Source: Dioscorea cayenensis subsp. rotundata (taxonomy: Eukaryota; Streptophyta; Magnoliopsida; Dioscoreales; Dioscoreaceae). From it: DNA of 64,000 nucleotides. A model generated the notes under the pieces. That model did no database searches and was not told the DNA's origin. It saw only the letters and a list, made by a program, of their open reading frames with translations. Below are positions 46,915 through 61,676 of this stretch, piece after piece. Every line of letters starts with the position of its first letter. Position 1 is the stretch's first letter. The stretch is taken from contig NC_052489.1 of the NCBI RefSeq assembly GCF_009730915.1, positions 31,547,006 through 31,611,005 on the forward strand, in the 5' to 3' direction. Made by a program: the position numbers and the translations under genes.

Positions 46915-49900
46915 TCACGCGGCCTGTGCTGCTTCAATGGGGTTGGCATCATTATCAGCTTCCCTCACGTTTGCCTCTTTTCCTGATGGTTTATCATCAC
47001 CCTGCTCTTGGCTCTTTACCATTACCGGTTGGAACTGCAAGAGGCAAGCACAACATGCGTTTTGAAAAACACACAGCTATTACAAAGAAAAATGGGCTCC
47101 ATGATGACGATGATGAATTTTCAGGTCTTCTAATTGAACAAACAAAGGTATGTTGACGATGTTGAAGTTGGGTAAGAAATCATACTAACCTGGTAGATCG
47201 CATAGATAACATTCCTTCGGATTTGGGCCATCATCTCTAGGAAGAGGTTATAACCTTCTAGTTTGTACTCAATGAGCGGATCTCGCTGTGCATAACCCCT
47301 TAAACTCACAGCTTGCTGGACAAATTTAATTGCTTGCAGATGTTCTTTCCACAGCCTATCGATATTGCTTAGTGTTAAGAACCTCTCTGCTTCCTTCATC
47401 AAACCTGGCGCTTGCTGCTCAACCATCTCCTGATTGCCACAATACGTTGAAAGGGGGAAAAAATTTAATAAATAAGAATTCCGAATCATAAACAAGTCAT
47501 GTCAGATCCTCCAGAAGGCCAATATGCAGAACAATAAAGTAAAAGAGACATGCATGCATGTATATATGAACCGATCTTTGACTTGATGACTTGTGTTGGG
47601 CTTAAGAGTAGCAAACATCGCAACATATAGATTCACTGAAGTTTTATACTCTTGTTAGTTTCTCACCTTTTTCTGAAAGTATGCTTGGCGCCCTTGGTAG
47701 CGAAGGTAATCCTGTAGCTCATCATAGCTTGAACATTTGCTTTCAATCAATTCTGGAGTCAAATCATTCAACAGGTAGCAATACCTGCCACATGGAAATA
47801 TCGTCTACTCAAATCCAACATTAAAGAGATTATTGAAAATACTGTCTAGTCAAAGACTCAAAGCAAACATCAAATATTGCAAAGAAGTTCAAAGCTATGT
47901 CAACAAACAAAAAACATTCTTGCACACCACTTTCTACAGTAACAAGTAAAATAAAAAATGTAACGCCAGTCACTCACTGCTGAAGTTTCGCGATCAGCTT
48001 AGCAAGTTCCCAGCTTTCCTTCGGGGTATCCCGACCAATATTTGCCTGTCCATGAAGCAGAATAATTTAGAGCAAGCACTTATAAAATACAATCAGCAGA
48101 TGGTAATTCACGAATTCTGGTTGATTATAAAAAGAAAATATAAGTGGCGCACACTTTATTTAAATTCAATTTACCTCTAATATGTCATCCATAGTCAGTT
48201 CTGCATATTCTATCATAAGCGGCTGCAGATCATCAGATTGAAGTGCTCGTCTTCTTTCTGTGTAAACACGGTCTCTTTGACTGTTCAACACCTCATCATA
48301 TTCAAACAACTGCTTTCGTATATCAAAGAAATAGTTCTCAACTTTTCTCTGAGCCTCATCTAAAGCCTTTGTCAACATTTTTGATTCAATGGGCAGATCC
48401 TCAACTCTGAAAGCTCTCATTAAGCCCTGCAATTAGAATGGATGGTGTGCTTCAGCAAGAATCCAGCTGGATAATTTGCAAAGTGGAGGAGCCAAATTAT
48501 CTGAAGCTAGAATTTTGTCACATGTCACATGTCGATATAAGATCAATTATTTTGGTCGAGCTATTGGGATGGCAACTGATACTAAAAGCCAATGTGCTAG
48601 TATACAAATTGTCTTTCCTAGTAGTTGCAACAAATAAATAAAATTCATAATCAAAGGTTTAACAGACATTACATTACTGCGATGCACAATTAAGTTGAAA
48701 TAAATATAAGCAAGAACCTGAATTCTGTCTCCACCAAAAATGCGGAAAATGTTGTCTTCAAGACTAAGAAAAAACCGAGAGCTTCCCGGGTCTCCCTGCC
48801 TCCCACTCCGACCACGAAGCTGTGTGATGCAGTGATGCCAAACAAGTAAATTGAAATAGTAAAAATAGATAGGGGATAATCTGATGATTTTTGAGTGAAA
48901 CAGGAGCAAAACGCAAACAAATGAATGTTAATTCTGCTATATACTTGTGGCCCAGATTAGTTGTGCCCGAATTTTCCAAAGACAATCACATGCCAGAAAA
49001 TCACCAAAAATGAATTCCATAATGAAGTGAAAAATATGACTATAACCTGATTGTCAATTCTACGTGCTTCATGGCGTTCTGTCCCCACCACATGAAGCCC
49101 GCCTGCTGATACAACCTGCCAAGATGTAGAGACCTGAGCCCATGCTATAATGATATTAGCATTCAAAAGTAGTAACATTTCAATGTACAACACCTTCTTC
49201 CTCTCCTCCTCGGTGTAGATCTTATATTCACCAACAATTTTTGTGAAGGCATCCCTCAGCTGTGCAATGATCTCATCTCGAATGGGTCCCTACAAGGTAC
49301 GCAAGTACAGAAACTATGCTTTTCACACACCATTTCTCAAACAGCTTGAATAGATGACGCAGTTGCATAGACTATCAGTTTTTTCACAAAAGACCATCTC
49401 TCCAGTTTTCCAAATATTGCAGATAGAGATAAAAAGAAAAATGCAGGTAATGTAGTGAGACATCCATGACAAAGGTAAGCAAATTATCACTCTTCAAAGA
49501 GAAAACTTTGTGTCCACCAGAACAGGTTTCAATATTTTACTTTGAAGTCATTCTTAACTAAGAACAAAATGTCTTTCGTTTCTCATGGTTCTCACCTTTT
49601 CACATGAATAAGAAAGCCTCTCTTCAGCTTCAAGCTCTGTTAAAGATCTTTTACCCCATGCTTTGACAGCTAATTCAACAGCAGCCTCCGCAGTTGATAT
49701 TGTTCTTTCAGAAAGGTCACATGGGAGTATATTTTCATTTACCTGTAACATTCACAAAAAGGTACAAAGGAAATGCATTTTAATCTTGATGGAAGCTCAA
49801 CTCATTGTACCTTCCAGGTCTTTCTTGGTGGAAGCTTCTTCACAGACTCAAAAACTCCTTCAATTGGCTTAACAACCCTGCAAAATTCATGCTATCTTAA

Positions 49901-52900
49901 AAACAGAAAAAAGGAAAACTTGAACACTCATATAATGCAAGCAAAGCCCACAGAACATGACAAAAACTAAAAGAGGCACTGAATGTGATATATGTGCCAC
50001 ATGAGACACTGCAGGTAATCACATGATACCCAAGGGGAGCACCTTCAAAAGATTAAGAAAGAATAACAATCTCCAAAAACATACCTTGAGCAAGAATGGA
50101 GAAATTATACAAACATTGTGAGCAAGCATTTTGAAAAAATAAAAAAAAAATGGAGGAAAAATTAATGGTGAATCAATCACCTAAGTATTCCTAAAAATCA
50201 CTGACTGATTTGGTAGAAACCTTTGAATAATGAAATACCTTGGCATGAGCATCTCCCGCAATTTCAATCTTGCCATAAATTCGGCATTACCTCCAAGAAT
50301 GATATCTGTCCCTCGACCAGCCATATTAGTAGCAATTGTAACTGCCCCAAGACGACCACTTTGTGCTACTATTTCTGCTTCTCTCTCCACATTCTCTGGT
50401 TTTGCATTAAGGACCTAAATGCAATGTCCAAATGACAAATATAAATACTCTGAAGGTGAAGGAAGTTCCATAAAAGGAAGATGCTGCTCTCTGCTTTTAA
50501 GAAGGTTGATCTCTTTGGTCCCCATTTATGCCCTAGGTCATTTTTTTTTAAATAGCCCAATTTAATTACTTGTAAAACTAAAATAATAAAAACTATAGTA
50601 CTAAGTTACATATTCATATGGTTACAATTCCACAAAAATAATGATCACCCTGGTAGATCTAGAATGACCGGAATGCATCAAAGCACTAACACAAGTAGAA
50701 AGAATTCTTTCATGTCTCATTAACTAGATGTATTTTTATTAATTTATTAGACAAGCTCTAAATAAATAATATTCAATTCTTAAAGAATGTTTTTGATTTC
50801 AGGGTAAATGCATAATAATTCATTCAATCTAATGTCTGGAATGATTTTTTCCTGATCTCCGCATGCGTGAGAGGCTTTGAAAGAACCACTTAAAAAAAAT
50901 GAACTGTCAAGAATAACTAATTCAATTGCTAATAGCTGTTTTATATCACAGAATACTGAAATTATCTTAGCCTACAATAACAGAAGTGAAAATGCTTAAT
51001 GCTAGTTTATCAGCCCTTCTGTCCACACAATCAGGTAAGAGGTGCGAAGAATAATTTTACATCCTATGAGAGAATGATAACTAGCCCCTCAATTGTTAAC
51101 AGGTTTATAAAATGAAAAAAAGCTATATATCAATGGACGACTACTTGAATATTTGGATCTCAAATATTGTTCAGCTGAATTTTTGAAAAACACACACCTC
51201 ATGAGGAATTCCAGCTTCATGAAGTTGTTCTGACAATGCATCACTTTGCTCAACACTAGTAGTACCAACAAGGACAGGCCGACCAGTCTTGTGCATCCTA
51301 GTTATTTCTATAACAACAGCACGCCATTTGCCATTAGCTACCCTAAAGACCACATCTGACTCATCCTGCAAAGAAAGATATTAATGTTTGAACATGCAGA
51401 GATCATGTGGAAGTTTTGAAAATACAATTAAACATAGCCAAATTAAGAGCTCTTCTTTCATGTAACATTGAAAAACAAAAGGATACCTTTCTTATCATCA
51501 GTTTATTGGTTGGAACTATTGTAACTTTCAACTTATATATGCTCTCAAATTCTGTACTTTCAGTCGCTGCAGTACCAGTCATCCCACAGAGTTTGGGAAA
51601 CTGTTGGTTAAAATTAACTGGAGTTAGATATTCCTATGAAGAGGTGCTCAATATTGATACAGGGAAAGCATTTTGAGTAATCACAGGAAATAAATCTATT
51701 CCCAGGTGACCTGGCATAGAAACATCATCTCCATTCTTATGCAACACGCATTTAAGAATGAAGGTTTAGCTGTTCCACCAATATAACCGGATGACACTAA
51801 AACAATGGCCTAAGAAAAATCCTCACCTGAAGAAAGAAGTTCTGATAACTAATCGATGCAAGTGTAACTGTCTCATTTTGAATTGGTAAACCTTCTTTTG
51901 CTTCAACTGCTTGGTGAAGACCATCGCTCCATCGCCTGCCCTGCCACAAGGTCAAGGGAATGTGCATAAATATAGAGTAATTAGATGGTTGAGAATTGAA
52001 ATTTCTGTTATGTTCAGTAGCAGATATCAAGGATGTTTAGAATTTGATTGATTATATCATGACAAGATGATTTATCAACATAATCTTTGATTAATAATGA
52101 TATCATGGCTAGTAAATATACTCACTTGCATGACCCGACCTGTAAACTCATCAACAATAAGAACTTCCTTGCCACGAATAATGTAGTTCACATCTCTCAG
52201 GAAAAGCTCTTTTGCTTTAATTGCATTCAAAATATACAATGCCCACTGTTCACGAGGATCATAAAGATCTTTCACATTCAAAATTTCTTCAGTATCCTCA
52301 TAACCCTGCTCTGTAAGAAGAACAGTTTTCTGCTTCTCATCAACCTGGAAAAAAATGAATGCAGAAAAGAGATAAACAAGAATTTTTTGCTGAACTATTA
52401 AGTTGCTTGTATTTGCTAGAACTTGATACCAGCATCCCAGGCATATAATATTGAGAACAATGCTGCTTTGCAGGATGTGTAGTGTGCTTGTAGCATATCA
52501 AGGTACAATTTTTCTATTTGGTTCAGTGCATGAGGAAAATAATGTAAAATAAATAATCCACAAGTTATAACGATTCTTCTCTCACAGTGTAATGTAGATC
52601 ACGCTCAAACGCTGCTGCAATCTTTGCTGCTTTATAGTAACTATCACTAGGCTTTTCTGCTGGCCCTGAGATAATTAGCGGTGTCCTTGCTTCATCAATA
52701 AGAATGGAATCAACCTCATCAATCACACAGAAATTGAAATCCCTCAAGACAAGTTCATCAACACTCTGCAGGTGCAAAAACGTGTGGCAACTCAGTTGGG
52801 ATTTTTGTTGGTCGCAGTCTAAAAAAGTAAACATAAACAACAAAATCTAAGAGGAAATTTAGCCAAACAAAAGCCAAAGGACACCGGATGATTGAAATCA

Positions 52901-54837
52901 ACTTACTGTGGCAAGATTGTCTCTTAGATAATCAAAACCAAGCTCACTGTTTGTGACATATGTGATGTCACACAGGTAATTTTCTCGTCTTTGTGCACTT
53001 GACATATTCTCTGCAACACCAGACAGATGATATATCAAATATGATTCATAGACTAACCAATAAAGCACAAGTGACTTACAAAGTTATGTGGAAAATCAAC
53101 CATGTAAATTCTATATATAAAAGTTCCAGAGAAAAACAAATAAAAGTTTAAATATTGACACAAATTGGCTTCCATAGAGATTGTGCTGAAACATGAATCA
53201 AGCCTGTCTAAACTCTAGAAGAAATCTTAGAGATAACCAATCAATCCACATATTTATCAACTTCAGGCAGGATAGTCACCAAATTCTTTATCATGTGATT
53301 ATGCCAGATATGACTATGTTCAGCTGCAAATGGCATAATTTGACCTTAATCATCATGATGTTAGAGTGGCATATCCAACGATCCATGGCCATCCAGAAGC
53401 GATACAAATATGTACTATGCACACAATCAAACATCTAATTTATGACCATTTGCTACAAATTGAGGGCAGCAAGCCTGCAAGGCACATTCCCATCTACATT
53501 TACGTTTTGCTCAATTGAAGAAAACAATTATACAGAAGCTACCAAATTATTAAATAAATAAATAAATAAAATAACTCATAGTCACAATAATTTCAAATGA
53601 AACAAAAGATAAGTCACATTACTCATAATATAGCAGCAGAGATTGGTGAATCTCAAGTGACAAAAAAATAGGAAATTATTTTGCAGCTTGTGACATACGT
53701 TGGATTAAGCCAACTTGTAGACCTAAAAACCGAGGAACTTGACCAACCCATTCACAATCACGTCGAGCAAGATAATCATTCACAGTAACAATGTGCACAC
53801 CCTTCCCACTTAATGCATTCAAATAAGCAGGCAAAACAGCAACCAATGTTTTTCCTTCTCCAGTTCTCATTTCTGCTATTTCTCCCTTATGAAGCACCAT
53901 ACCACCTGCATGTAAAAAATGCAAGAAATAAAAAAAACACAGAATAATTACAAAAAGCTATGAATGAACCCAGATTGATTCATGACCAGGCAGCCAGCAA
54001 GAAGATCAATGGTGTAAAGCAAGGTCAATGTTGAAGCATAGTCTTAAGTGATGATGCAGGTAATAGACCAAAATGAACTCACACTCCACGACCACCAGTT
54101 ACTAATAAACACCATTTCTTTGGTGTATATGTTCAAGAACTAACATTTTTAAAAATGATAATCAACTAGAAGTGACATAGATTCAACGGAAAACATAATG
54201 GAAACGAACGAAGTTGGCAATCAATATGGACAAACAACCCCACAGCCACAGGAGATTTAAGAGTAGAAGTAGTAAGCATACCGATCAGTTGCACATCGAA
54301 GGGGCGAAGTCCCAAAACTCTCTTGGATGCCTCTCTCACCACCGCAAACGCTTCCTGAAGATAAAATCCATATAATGCTTGTAGAAATGGAGCAAGGATG
54401 AAAACATGAACTCATAAAGAAGCACTCACAGGAAGAAGAGAATCCAGGGACTCGTTATTCCGCGCCCGCTCCTTCAAAACCGAAGTCCGCTCTCTCAGCT
54501 CCGAGTCCGAGAGCTTCGAAATCTCAGGCTCCAATCGGGTGATCAACCCAACGGTGTCGGCGTACTTCTGCCTCGTACCTTCACCGGTGTCAGTCCCTTT
54601 GAATATTCCACCCAGAAGGCCTCCCAGAGAAGCCGATACGGGTTCAGGGAGCTTCCTTCGGGGGGTGAGACCTCTGGATTTCCTGGGTTTCCAGGGAAGA
54701 TGAGAGATGGCCGTGTGGGGATTATGGAGGAAATTGGTTGATGGAGTGAGAACCTTGTTTGGGATGAAAGCGGTGGGCTTGGACATGGATACAGGCGTAG
54801 CAGTGGGAAAGGGGGATGTCGCCATTGCCATTGCCAA
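46915..54837 (-). CDS. SECA1: Chloroplast preprotein translocase ATPase SecA1
   Basis: SecA1 is the stromal ATPase that drives Sec-dependent protein export into the thylakoid through SCY1/SECE1. Twenty exons join in phase to 1013 aa (Arabidopsis SecA1 is about 1020): 54837-54430, 54354-54282, 53905-53699, 53010-52907, 52765-52586, 52344-52126, 51940-51827, 51600-51487, 51365-51198, 50414-50239, 49877-49811, 49742-49596, 49289-49194, 49115-49047, 48819-48718, 48426-48175, 48045-47978, 47784-47667, 47429-47190, 47034-46915. Residues 1 to about 65 form a Ser/Thr/Pro-rich transit peptide. Walker A is GEGKT (176-180), Walker B DEVD (280-283), followed by [33 protein letters not shown] (559 on) is the second nucleotide-binding fold, and [20 protein letters not shown] the arginine-finger region. 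The C-terminal HSD/wing part ([20 protein letters not shown]) is present. Three nearby ATGs start the frame (54837, 54831, 54825); the first is used. Confidence 0.97.
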
Positions 54838-55828
54838 TGATTAGAATTTGGAAGGATTGGTAGTGATCAAAATCTCTTCTTTTTCTTGAGCTCTTGTTTG
54901 GAGGGAAAAAGAAGAGAGAGAGAGAGAGAGAGGGATGGAGGAGATAAGGTTCCAACTTCCAACATCCAAGCGACTTCGATTCCATGACATTTTTCTTTTT
55001 CTTCTAATGTTGAACTTTTCAGGGATCTATATGCAAATGACAGTAAATAATAATGATATAAAAATAGTTATTAATGACGTTCTTTGTGACTGTACTGGAG
55101 ACCCACGGAAGTCAAAGTGTAAAAGTGGATTTTTTTTATTTTTTTATTTTTTTTAAAAAAAAAATGATGCATCATGGTCCATGGCTAAATTTCAAACTTT
55201 TTTTTTTTTTAACAAAAACGTTTTATAATTTTTTTTTAATTAATTAATTTATTTTATAAAAGTAGATAAATCACAGTTTAATTTAAAAAAAAAAGCCTAA
55301 TTTTAATAGTCCAAATATATATACATTTGAAAAAAAAAAATTTAAATTATATATAAATAATTAAATCTCCATAGTTTCTTATAAATGCCACCACTCTCAT
55401 AGTCATAGGCACTACCTGAAAAGGGATGGTTTCTTTTTGCCCGCATAACTAAAAAATTACAACCAAACAACTCATTTTTTTTAAAAAAAACTGCCGAATG
55501 AGTGAATGAATGAATGCATATAAATCAGCGAAACCAATTTTTATTGAACTGTGATATGTATCATTCTGGCAGGTATTTCAAGTGAGAACCAAGCATTTCC
55601 AAGTTACAGAGTGAATTGGGGATAACATATAGTCATGTCATATAGGGGAGAAAGGGAGGCAGGCCTTTCCACAAAGTCAAGAGCATGTACTTCAAGGGAA
55701 AAATCAATAAAACAAAACAAGTCCTCTCGCGGACCTCCCTCAAATGTCACAGTGAAGCCCCCTTCAATTTTTTTAAGGAAATGAATAAGAAGGTCATCAT
55801 CCATCCTAGTCCTGCATTGCAGCAAAAT
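54838..55828. other. SECA1 upstream region and SEC23 3' flank
   Basis: The first 100-150 bp upstream of SECA1 contain an (AG)n tract (about 54914-54933), probably in its leader. The rest has poly(T)/poly(A) runs and a degraded LINE-tail-like string (GTAGATAAATCACAG near 55260). No gene is recognised. Confidence 0.45.
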
Positions 55829-58800
55829 TTATCTTGGTTCCGGCGGCACAAGTTTCAGACTGCGCATCCACTCACAGAAGCTAAGGTCATCAAAGTGAAG
55901 AAAACTGCTCTTAAGCCTTGCTCTCTGGTCTGTGGTCAGTGACCGCAACTGAGGAAATCTTGCTTCCTGCAACCAGTATGCTCTTAGCTTTTCGACTCAT
56001 TCAAGAAAACCCAGACAAAGTCTCTGCTGCTTCAAAGAAGAAATCCACAATAGATATAAACGAGAAATTATTAATACCTGTTCATATGGAGGATCTTTAT
56101 GTGCTGGTACTAGTCGAGAAACGAAATACCGTGCTTGAGAACTACCCTCCTGTTTAGTTAGAGATATTCCAACAAATCAGAACACACAGGAATATTACCA
56201 AATTAAATACATAAGAGTATGGATGGTATATCTCATCATGAGACCATTAACTATGGTGTTGGAGGACCCCTGATGCTGGTCTTAAAAAGGCTCGCAAGTG
56301 AACTAAGAAAATTATGAGACTTCGTTAAGTTATAATATTACTGTCATCTTAGTTCACAAGGCATGAAAGATGCATTTTAGTGTGTAGTTTGATCTCACTT
56401 CTGAAATAATACAGCAGCATGACTACTAGGAATGGCTTTATGGCCTCAAGTTATCAAGAGATAATATAGAATTTGAGAAGTGAAAGAAAACAGACTTTGA
56501 ATGCAAGGATCCTAGGAGCCGGAAATCGCAATTCGGTGAGCTCCTCGGCTAATGTTCTGCAAGCCGCTAAAGCTGCTGCGCTTTTCCCTTCTTGAGCAGC
56601 AAGTTCAGCACCCTTAGAAATTATACAAGGCAAACAATCAGTGAGAAATTAAGTAAAGAAAAACCTGGCATAAACAGGTAAAACTAGTCATGGAGAGCTT
56701 CCTTAGGCAGATATTAAGGTGCGTTCACAAATATTATATAATAGATATCATAATATTAGCATAAAACAACTCATTTCTTCAGAAAGTAAAACAACCTTTC
56801 ACCATCACATGTTGATCACGCAAGGGAAGCCTTCCTAAATCAATAACCAAAATATCAATGCATGAACAATCAAAACTACATATCTTCTTTCAGAATGATG
56901 GGTAAGGCCATCACTAACCATGAAAGCAAGAGGGTAGGTTCCAATAATTGGGGAAATTGGGAAACAGAACTGCATGAAGGACAACCTTGATAATCTTTTA
57001 AGCCAAAAACTGTGTTCAGTTAAACATGTCATTCAATTATAATTCCTACACAAACTACGTTGTAGTATAGTTGACATTATAGAGCACCTCCTGACTAACT
57101 CTTCTTTAAGCTACTAGAACTAGCAAGAAGTAGGACTTTTGCAATTCTCAACACAAATTGTAGCTAGATTAGTTCACAGAAACCTTAAACAGGAGAAATA
57201 CACCATTAGAAAATTAGAATGTTGGCCAACCATTTGATAACATTGAGGTCATGTTGGAAAATGTTTTACAAGATTGACAGGGTGCAACATATCATACCTT
57301 AAGAGCAGGATGAAGTGAAAATTGTATATTGAAAGAAATAATGAGAATGAGTTAAGATACTTTTAGCTGAAAAGGCTACAACTGCAGCATTAGCAAATGC
57401 ATTCTCAACATGTAGGTATGGAAGAAAACATCTGAAGCAGTAAGATAATTATACAAACTTCTAAGGAAAAGCATATCAAAAGATCATGACATCAAGAATT
57501 GATTCATCAGTGATAAAACATCTAAAAAAAATGAACATCCTATTACAAGCATTTGAGTAGTTAATAAACAATACATATATATATATATATATGTCTGTGT
57601 GTGTGTGTGTGTGTGTGTATTGATCAATCATCCATAATCAATGCTGGAGAAAGAAATAGTATGCTGGGAAAACATTCTCTGACAATGACTGCATGTATTC
57701 ATTAAAATGTTAAAAATAACTAAGTTGATTTTATTAAACAAAAATAGAGCAATTAAAAGCCATACCAGCCATATGAAAACATCTGTTCCATGGTCAAGCA
57801 CAACTGCTGCATTAGACTGCATGGCAAGATCATATGCTGGCAGCTCCTCAAAGGTTCCCCCTTCACGATGCATCAAGCAACGAGGTGCCAACATGCGAAG
57901 GGACAAATCAAATGACGCATTCAGAAACAAATGTCTCAATACAGATCTTTCATCTTCATGGCCAACTATACTTCCTAATAGAGGTCCTCTCTTCAGATGA
58001 AACAAGTTCTCTGGTAGAGATGAGATCTCCTTAGGGAATCGATAAAGTTTAGATTTTTCTACTTGAGCGCCAAACTTTAAGGCAATATCTTTGACTCTCT
58101 CATCTATAGTTTGCCTCATATCTATTGCGTCAGAAGAAGTTTTAGCATGCAAAATTGTTCTCTTGGCAATTATTACTGCTGCAACATCTTCCTGGATGCT
58201 AGCAAGATATTTGGAGACACTATCCACAGTGGGCAGCCTGACAGTAATCACTCTGGAAATCTCTGCTTGGAAAACATTTGAATAACGTACAGCAAACTGG
58301 AAATAGACAAAATCATTCTTGATGTCTCCTTTTGTCTCCATGGACAGGGCAAAGCTCTGCGTTTCCTCAACACTGTGCATAAGAATACAAAAGGAAGAGT
58401 CATTCTTGAAAGTTTCATGAGAATCCGCAGATGCCTCCTCACCTGGCCCAATGATTTGTGTCACAAGAATATCATCTGAACATCGTATCTCAAATAGGCC
58501 ATGAGAGCCTGCTGCTCTAAGAGACGCTCTTTGCAAGTTAACACCAAAAGCCTCCCCAAAATCATCATGAAGCACCAGCACACCTCCAGAACTTTTTGCG
58601 AGTGGTTGAAGGACAGGGACCCGTACAGGGCATGTTCCAGCACATAGGATGTCAACTACAGTATCATGTCTCTGTGCTTCACGACCCAGATTCTCCATCC
58701 ACTTCATAGCAGATTTCTCCATGTATGGATAATTAGGATGAGAAAATGAGTGAGGAACTGATCCAGGGCCATAAGTATTCGGACCACCAGCACACACCAA

Positions 58801-60265
58801 GATTCTGCAATTGCCTCCTGATCTTTTGATAATTCCTCTAGCCATTTCTGCTGAGGGCCCTTGAATTATTGCTAGAGCAACCTTCACTGCTGTACCAAGA
58901 CATCTGTCTCTGGATGCTTCTGGCAAGTTAAGCTTGTAAGGCCTCAGAGATGAAAATATAGTGTGTGCAACAGGAAGAGAAGCATGAATCGGTGATAGGT
59001 AAATGCCGGTTCCATAAATAAGTGCTTTTAAAGAATCTTGAGTGGGTGAGCTACCCCCAGGAAGCACATCAGCGGAGGCCATAGAACCCTCTGAAAAGTC
59101 ATAAACTGACACTGTCCGGCCATAGGTAATGATACCAATCCTGGTAGCTGCGGGAAGAGAATCAACAAAAGCATGCAAAGACCCTTGTAGATGTTGCAAG
59201 TGAGCCTCATCCAAGCATTCGTCTATAACCAGAAATATAGGGGCTGGGATTCTAGAGTCAGATACAGGAATATATCCTGGCTTTCTATTTCCAGTTTGAA
59301 TATAATCAATTGCTGAAGATGAGAGTTCTGGTAAGCGCCAGACATCTTCTTTATTAGTGGCTATGTACTCACCATCACTACCATTTAATTTCTTACAAAT
59401 AACACATTGCCACTGACCAGATCCAATTAATATCTCACAATAGAGGTTGGCATAAGCACCACAGTTTTGGCACCGATGAGGGTTCCGTTGCACTACTTGC
59501 GGACCGGGTGTAATCTCCTTCCCCGGTGATACTAATGCTCCAAATCCTAAACTGGATACATTTGCTAGTTTGTTACGTTTCAAAACCTGTGTGATGAAAG
59601 TTTAAATGAATCATTATTAAAATGAAACTAGTACATATATGGATACAAATAATTAACAGGCCTAATTGAACATATCGTGACAAAGTTCACATATACAGAA
59701 ATGATAAACTCAACAGAAATAACCTTTTCAAATATATCCACAGTATAGTCATAGTGTATGTGATCTGATGACATGACACAATGAGGAATAGTGTAAAACA
59801 TGGTACCTTATGAGCAGAGAAGAAAACATATGGTGATTCAAATTTGGACTCATCAACATTAGCAGAATGGTGCAAAGGTAATTCAGTGGAACCATTTGAG
59901 AAATGTGGCGGAGAAGAAGTGGGCAATGATGAGGCTGGGGAGAAGGCCAACGGCTGAGGAGTTGCAGGAGATGTACAGAAAGGAACAGCAGCTGGTCTTA
60001 CAGGGGAAGAGAAGATGGGTGGACCTGGAGGAGTGCTGAACAGGGGAATAGGGCTGCTTGCCTGCACTCCATCACCAGATGACAGCGAGCTAGGCGTCCT
60101 GGACACAGATTTTGGAAGCTGATCTTGTTGAGGTCTTTGAGGAGAAAACCTGGTTGGTACTGGAGAGGAGAATGTAGGGGCTGCCAGTCTTTGCTCAGGC
60201 CGTGTGCCTGGGGAAGAAAGGGTGACAGGAAATCCCACTGGTGGCGGAGGTGAAGGGTTTTCCAT
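55829..60265 (-). CDS. SEC23: COPII coat protein SEC23, N-terminally extended plant isoform
   Basis: SEC23 forms the inner COPII coat with SEC24 and is the GAP for SAR1, driving ER-to-Golgi vesicle budding. Five coding exons join in phase to 868 aa: 60265-59807, 59586-57766, 56612-56496, 56149-56078, 55966-55829. Residues 1-135 are a Pro/Ser-rich extension (MENPSPPPPVGFPV...). The zinc finger has Cys192, 195, 214 and 217 (RCQNCGAY...WQCVICKKLN). The trunk domain follows (FLVIDECLDEAHLQHLQGSL), then beta-sandwich and helical parts, and a gelsolin-like C terminus (AVVLDHGTDVFIWL, about residue 747-760). It ends FCEWMRSLKLVPPEPR. This architecture recalls Arabidopsis SEC23A, the divergent, roughly 880-aa member, rather than the shorter canonical isoforms. 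Exon 3 uses a weak donor (AAA|GTCTGT), which could allow intron retention. Confidence 0.93.
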
Positions 60266-60281
60266 TTATTGATATGAACTG

Positions 60282-60952
60282 CTGCACAATATCAATCAGC
60301 TGATTTGCGGGGCCAAAAGCCTTACATCATTATTCACATAAATCCATAAGGGGGAAAAAAGCACTTCTGCGGCAATATTGCCTTGAAGCCTAAGACATTC
60401 TGCTTACAATAATAGAATATCTCAGAAAAATTGATTCCTATAGCAACAAGTTAAAACTAGTAATTTTTACTAATTAGGAGCTAACAGCAATTGTTGAAGT
60501 TCCAGGACGAGAAGCGAAACAAAGCAATACAAAAACTATATATATATTTTTTCTCTTATGGGAATAGAGCATCAAGAAACCAACTTTAGCACAAAAATTT
60601 CAGAGCAATGTTGGTAAAAAAACACACAGCAGCACCAACAGACAAACACAAAGCCTAAAGGAAAGGAATCATAATCACACGGCAAAACCTAAAACTCTTG
60701 CAATAACACTTAAGAAATAGAACAGACTAGCTCTGATCAAACCCGATTAAAACTGGATCTACGGAAAAAGATGTCGAAATAGCAAAATGAAAAATTGCTC
60801 CTTATAGGGTTCAAAAACTCGGCATTCCAATAAAAAATAAAAATCATAATTTCAAGGTCGAAGATTTTAGGGTTCAGGGGATCAAACAACATCATGATTC
60901 AGAAGGGGATGAAAAAAAGAGAGAAAGAAATAGAGAAATGGAGATCGCTTAC
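60282..60952 (-). other. Intron in the SEC23 5' UTR
   Basis: On the minus strand a GC-rich leader (about 61030-60953) ends CTCTG|GTAAGC, and GTGCAG|CAGTTC lies 16 bp upstream of the ATG (60265), giving a probable leader intron of about 670 bp. Leader introns of this size are common in plant housekeeping genes. Inferred from splice consensus only; CAG|TTC three bases further on is an equally good acceptor. Confidence 0.6.
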
Positions 60953-61676
60953 CAGAGGAACAAGAGAGGGATCCGAGGAATCGGAGATTAGAGGGGTGCA
61001 ATAGGCTGAGATCCCGGCACCGGCTTCTCTCCCCCTCTCTTTGGATTCTATCGAGGGGGTTTTGTTTTGAAGAAGATCATGCTTAAAATTTTTCTTGCCT
61101 TAAATTACCAAAATTATAAAAAATAAATAAAAATAAAATTTTAAAATAAAAAAAACAGAAGAAAAAATTCTTGCCTTAAAAAAAAAAACATAAAAAGAAA
61201 TTCTTGCCTTTTTAACTTACCGCGAGAGAGACTCTGTGAGAAAAGAGAGAGAGAAGGAAATGGGTGTGTTTAATTTGTTCGCTTTGGTTCTTCTTTCAAA
61301 AATCTAAAACAATTTTGTTTGGGGAACTTGGATTTCTGAGCTGGCAATTAGCTTGTTTTTCTGGGTCTCAGACATGTCACGCTTCGAATGTGGCGCGCTG
61401 CTATTGGCTACTAGCTAGTAAGTTATGCCAAGTTATTTATTTATTTATTTATTTATAAATTAAAAATGGGACGACTTGTGTAGAAACAAGTTGAGCAAAG
61501 GTCAAAATAATTTGAGCACGTCGCTGTTTTGTTCATCTTGTCGCAGCCAAAAACAGAGGCTTTTGGAGCAGAAACTGAAATATATATAGTTTTTTTTTCT
61601 TTGCGTGTGTATGTATATATAAATGGATTTTTAAAAGAATAAATCACCGCTTCATATATATATATATATATATATA

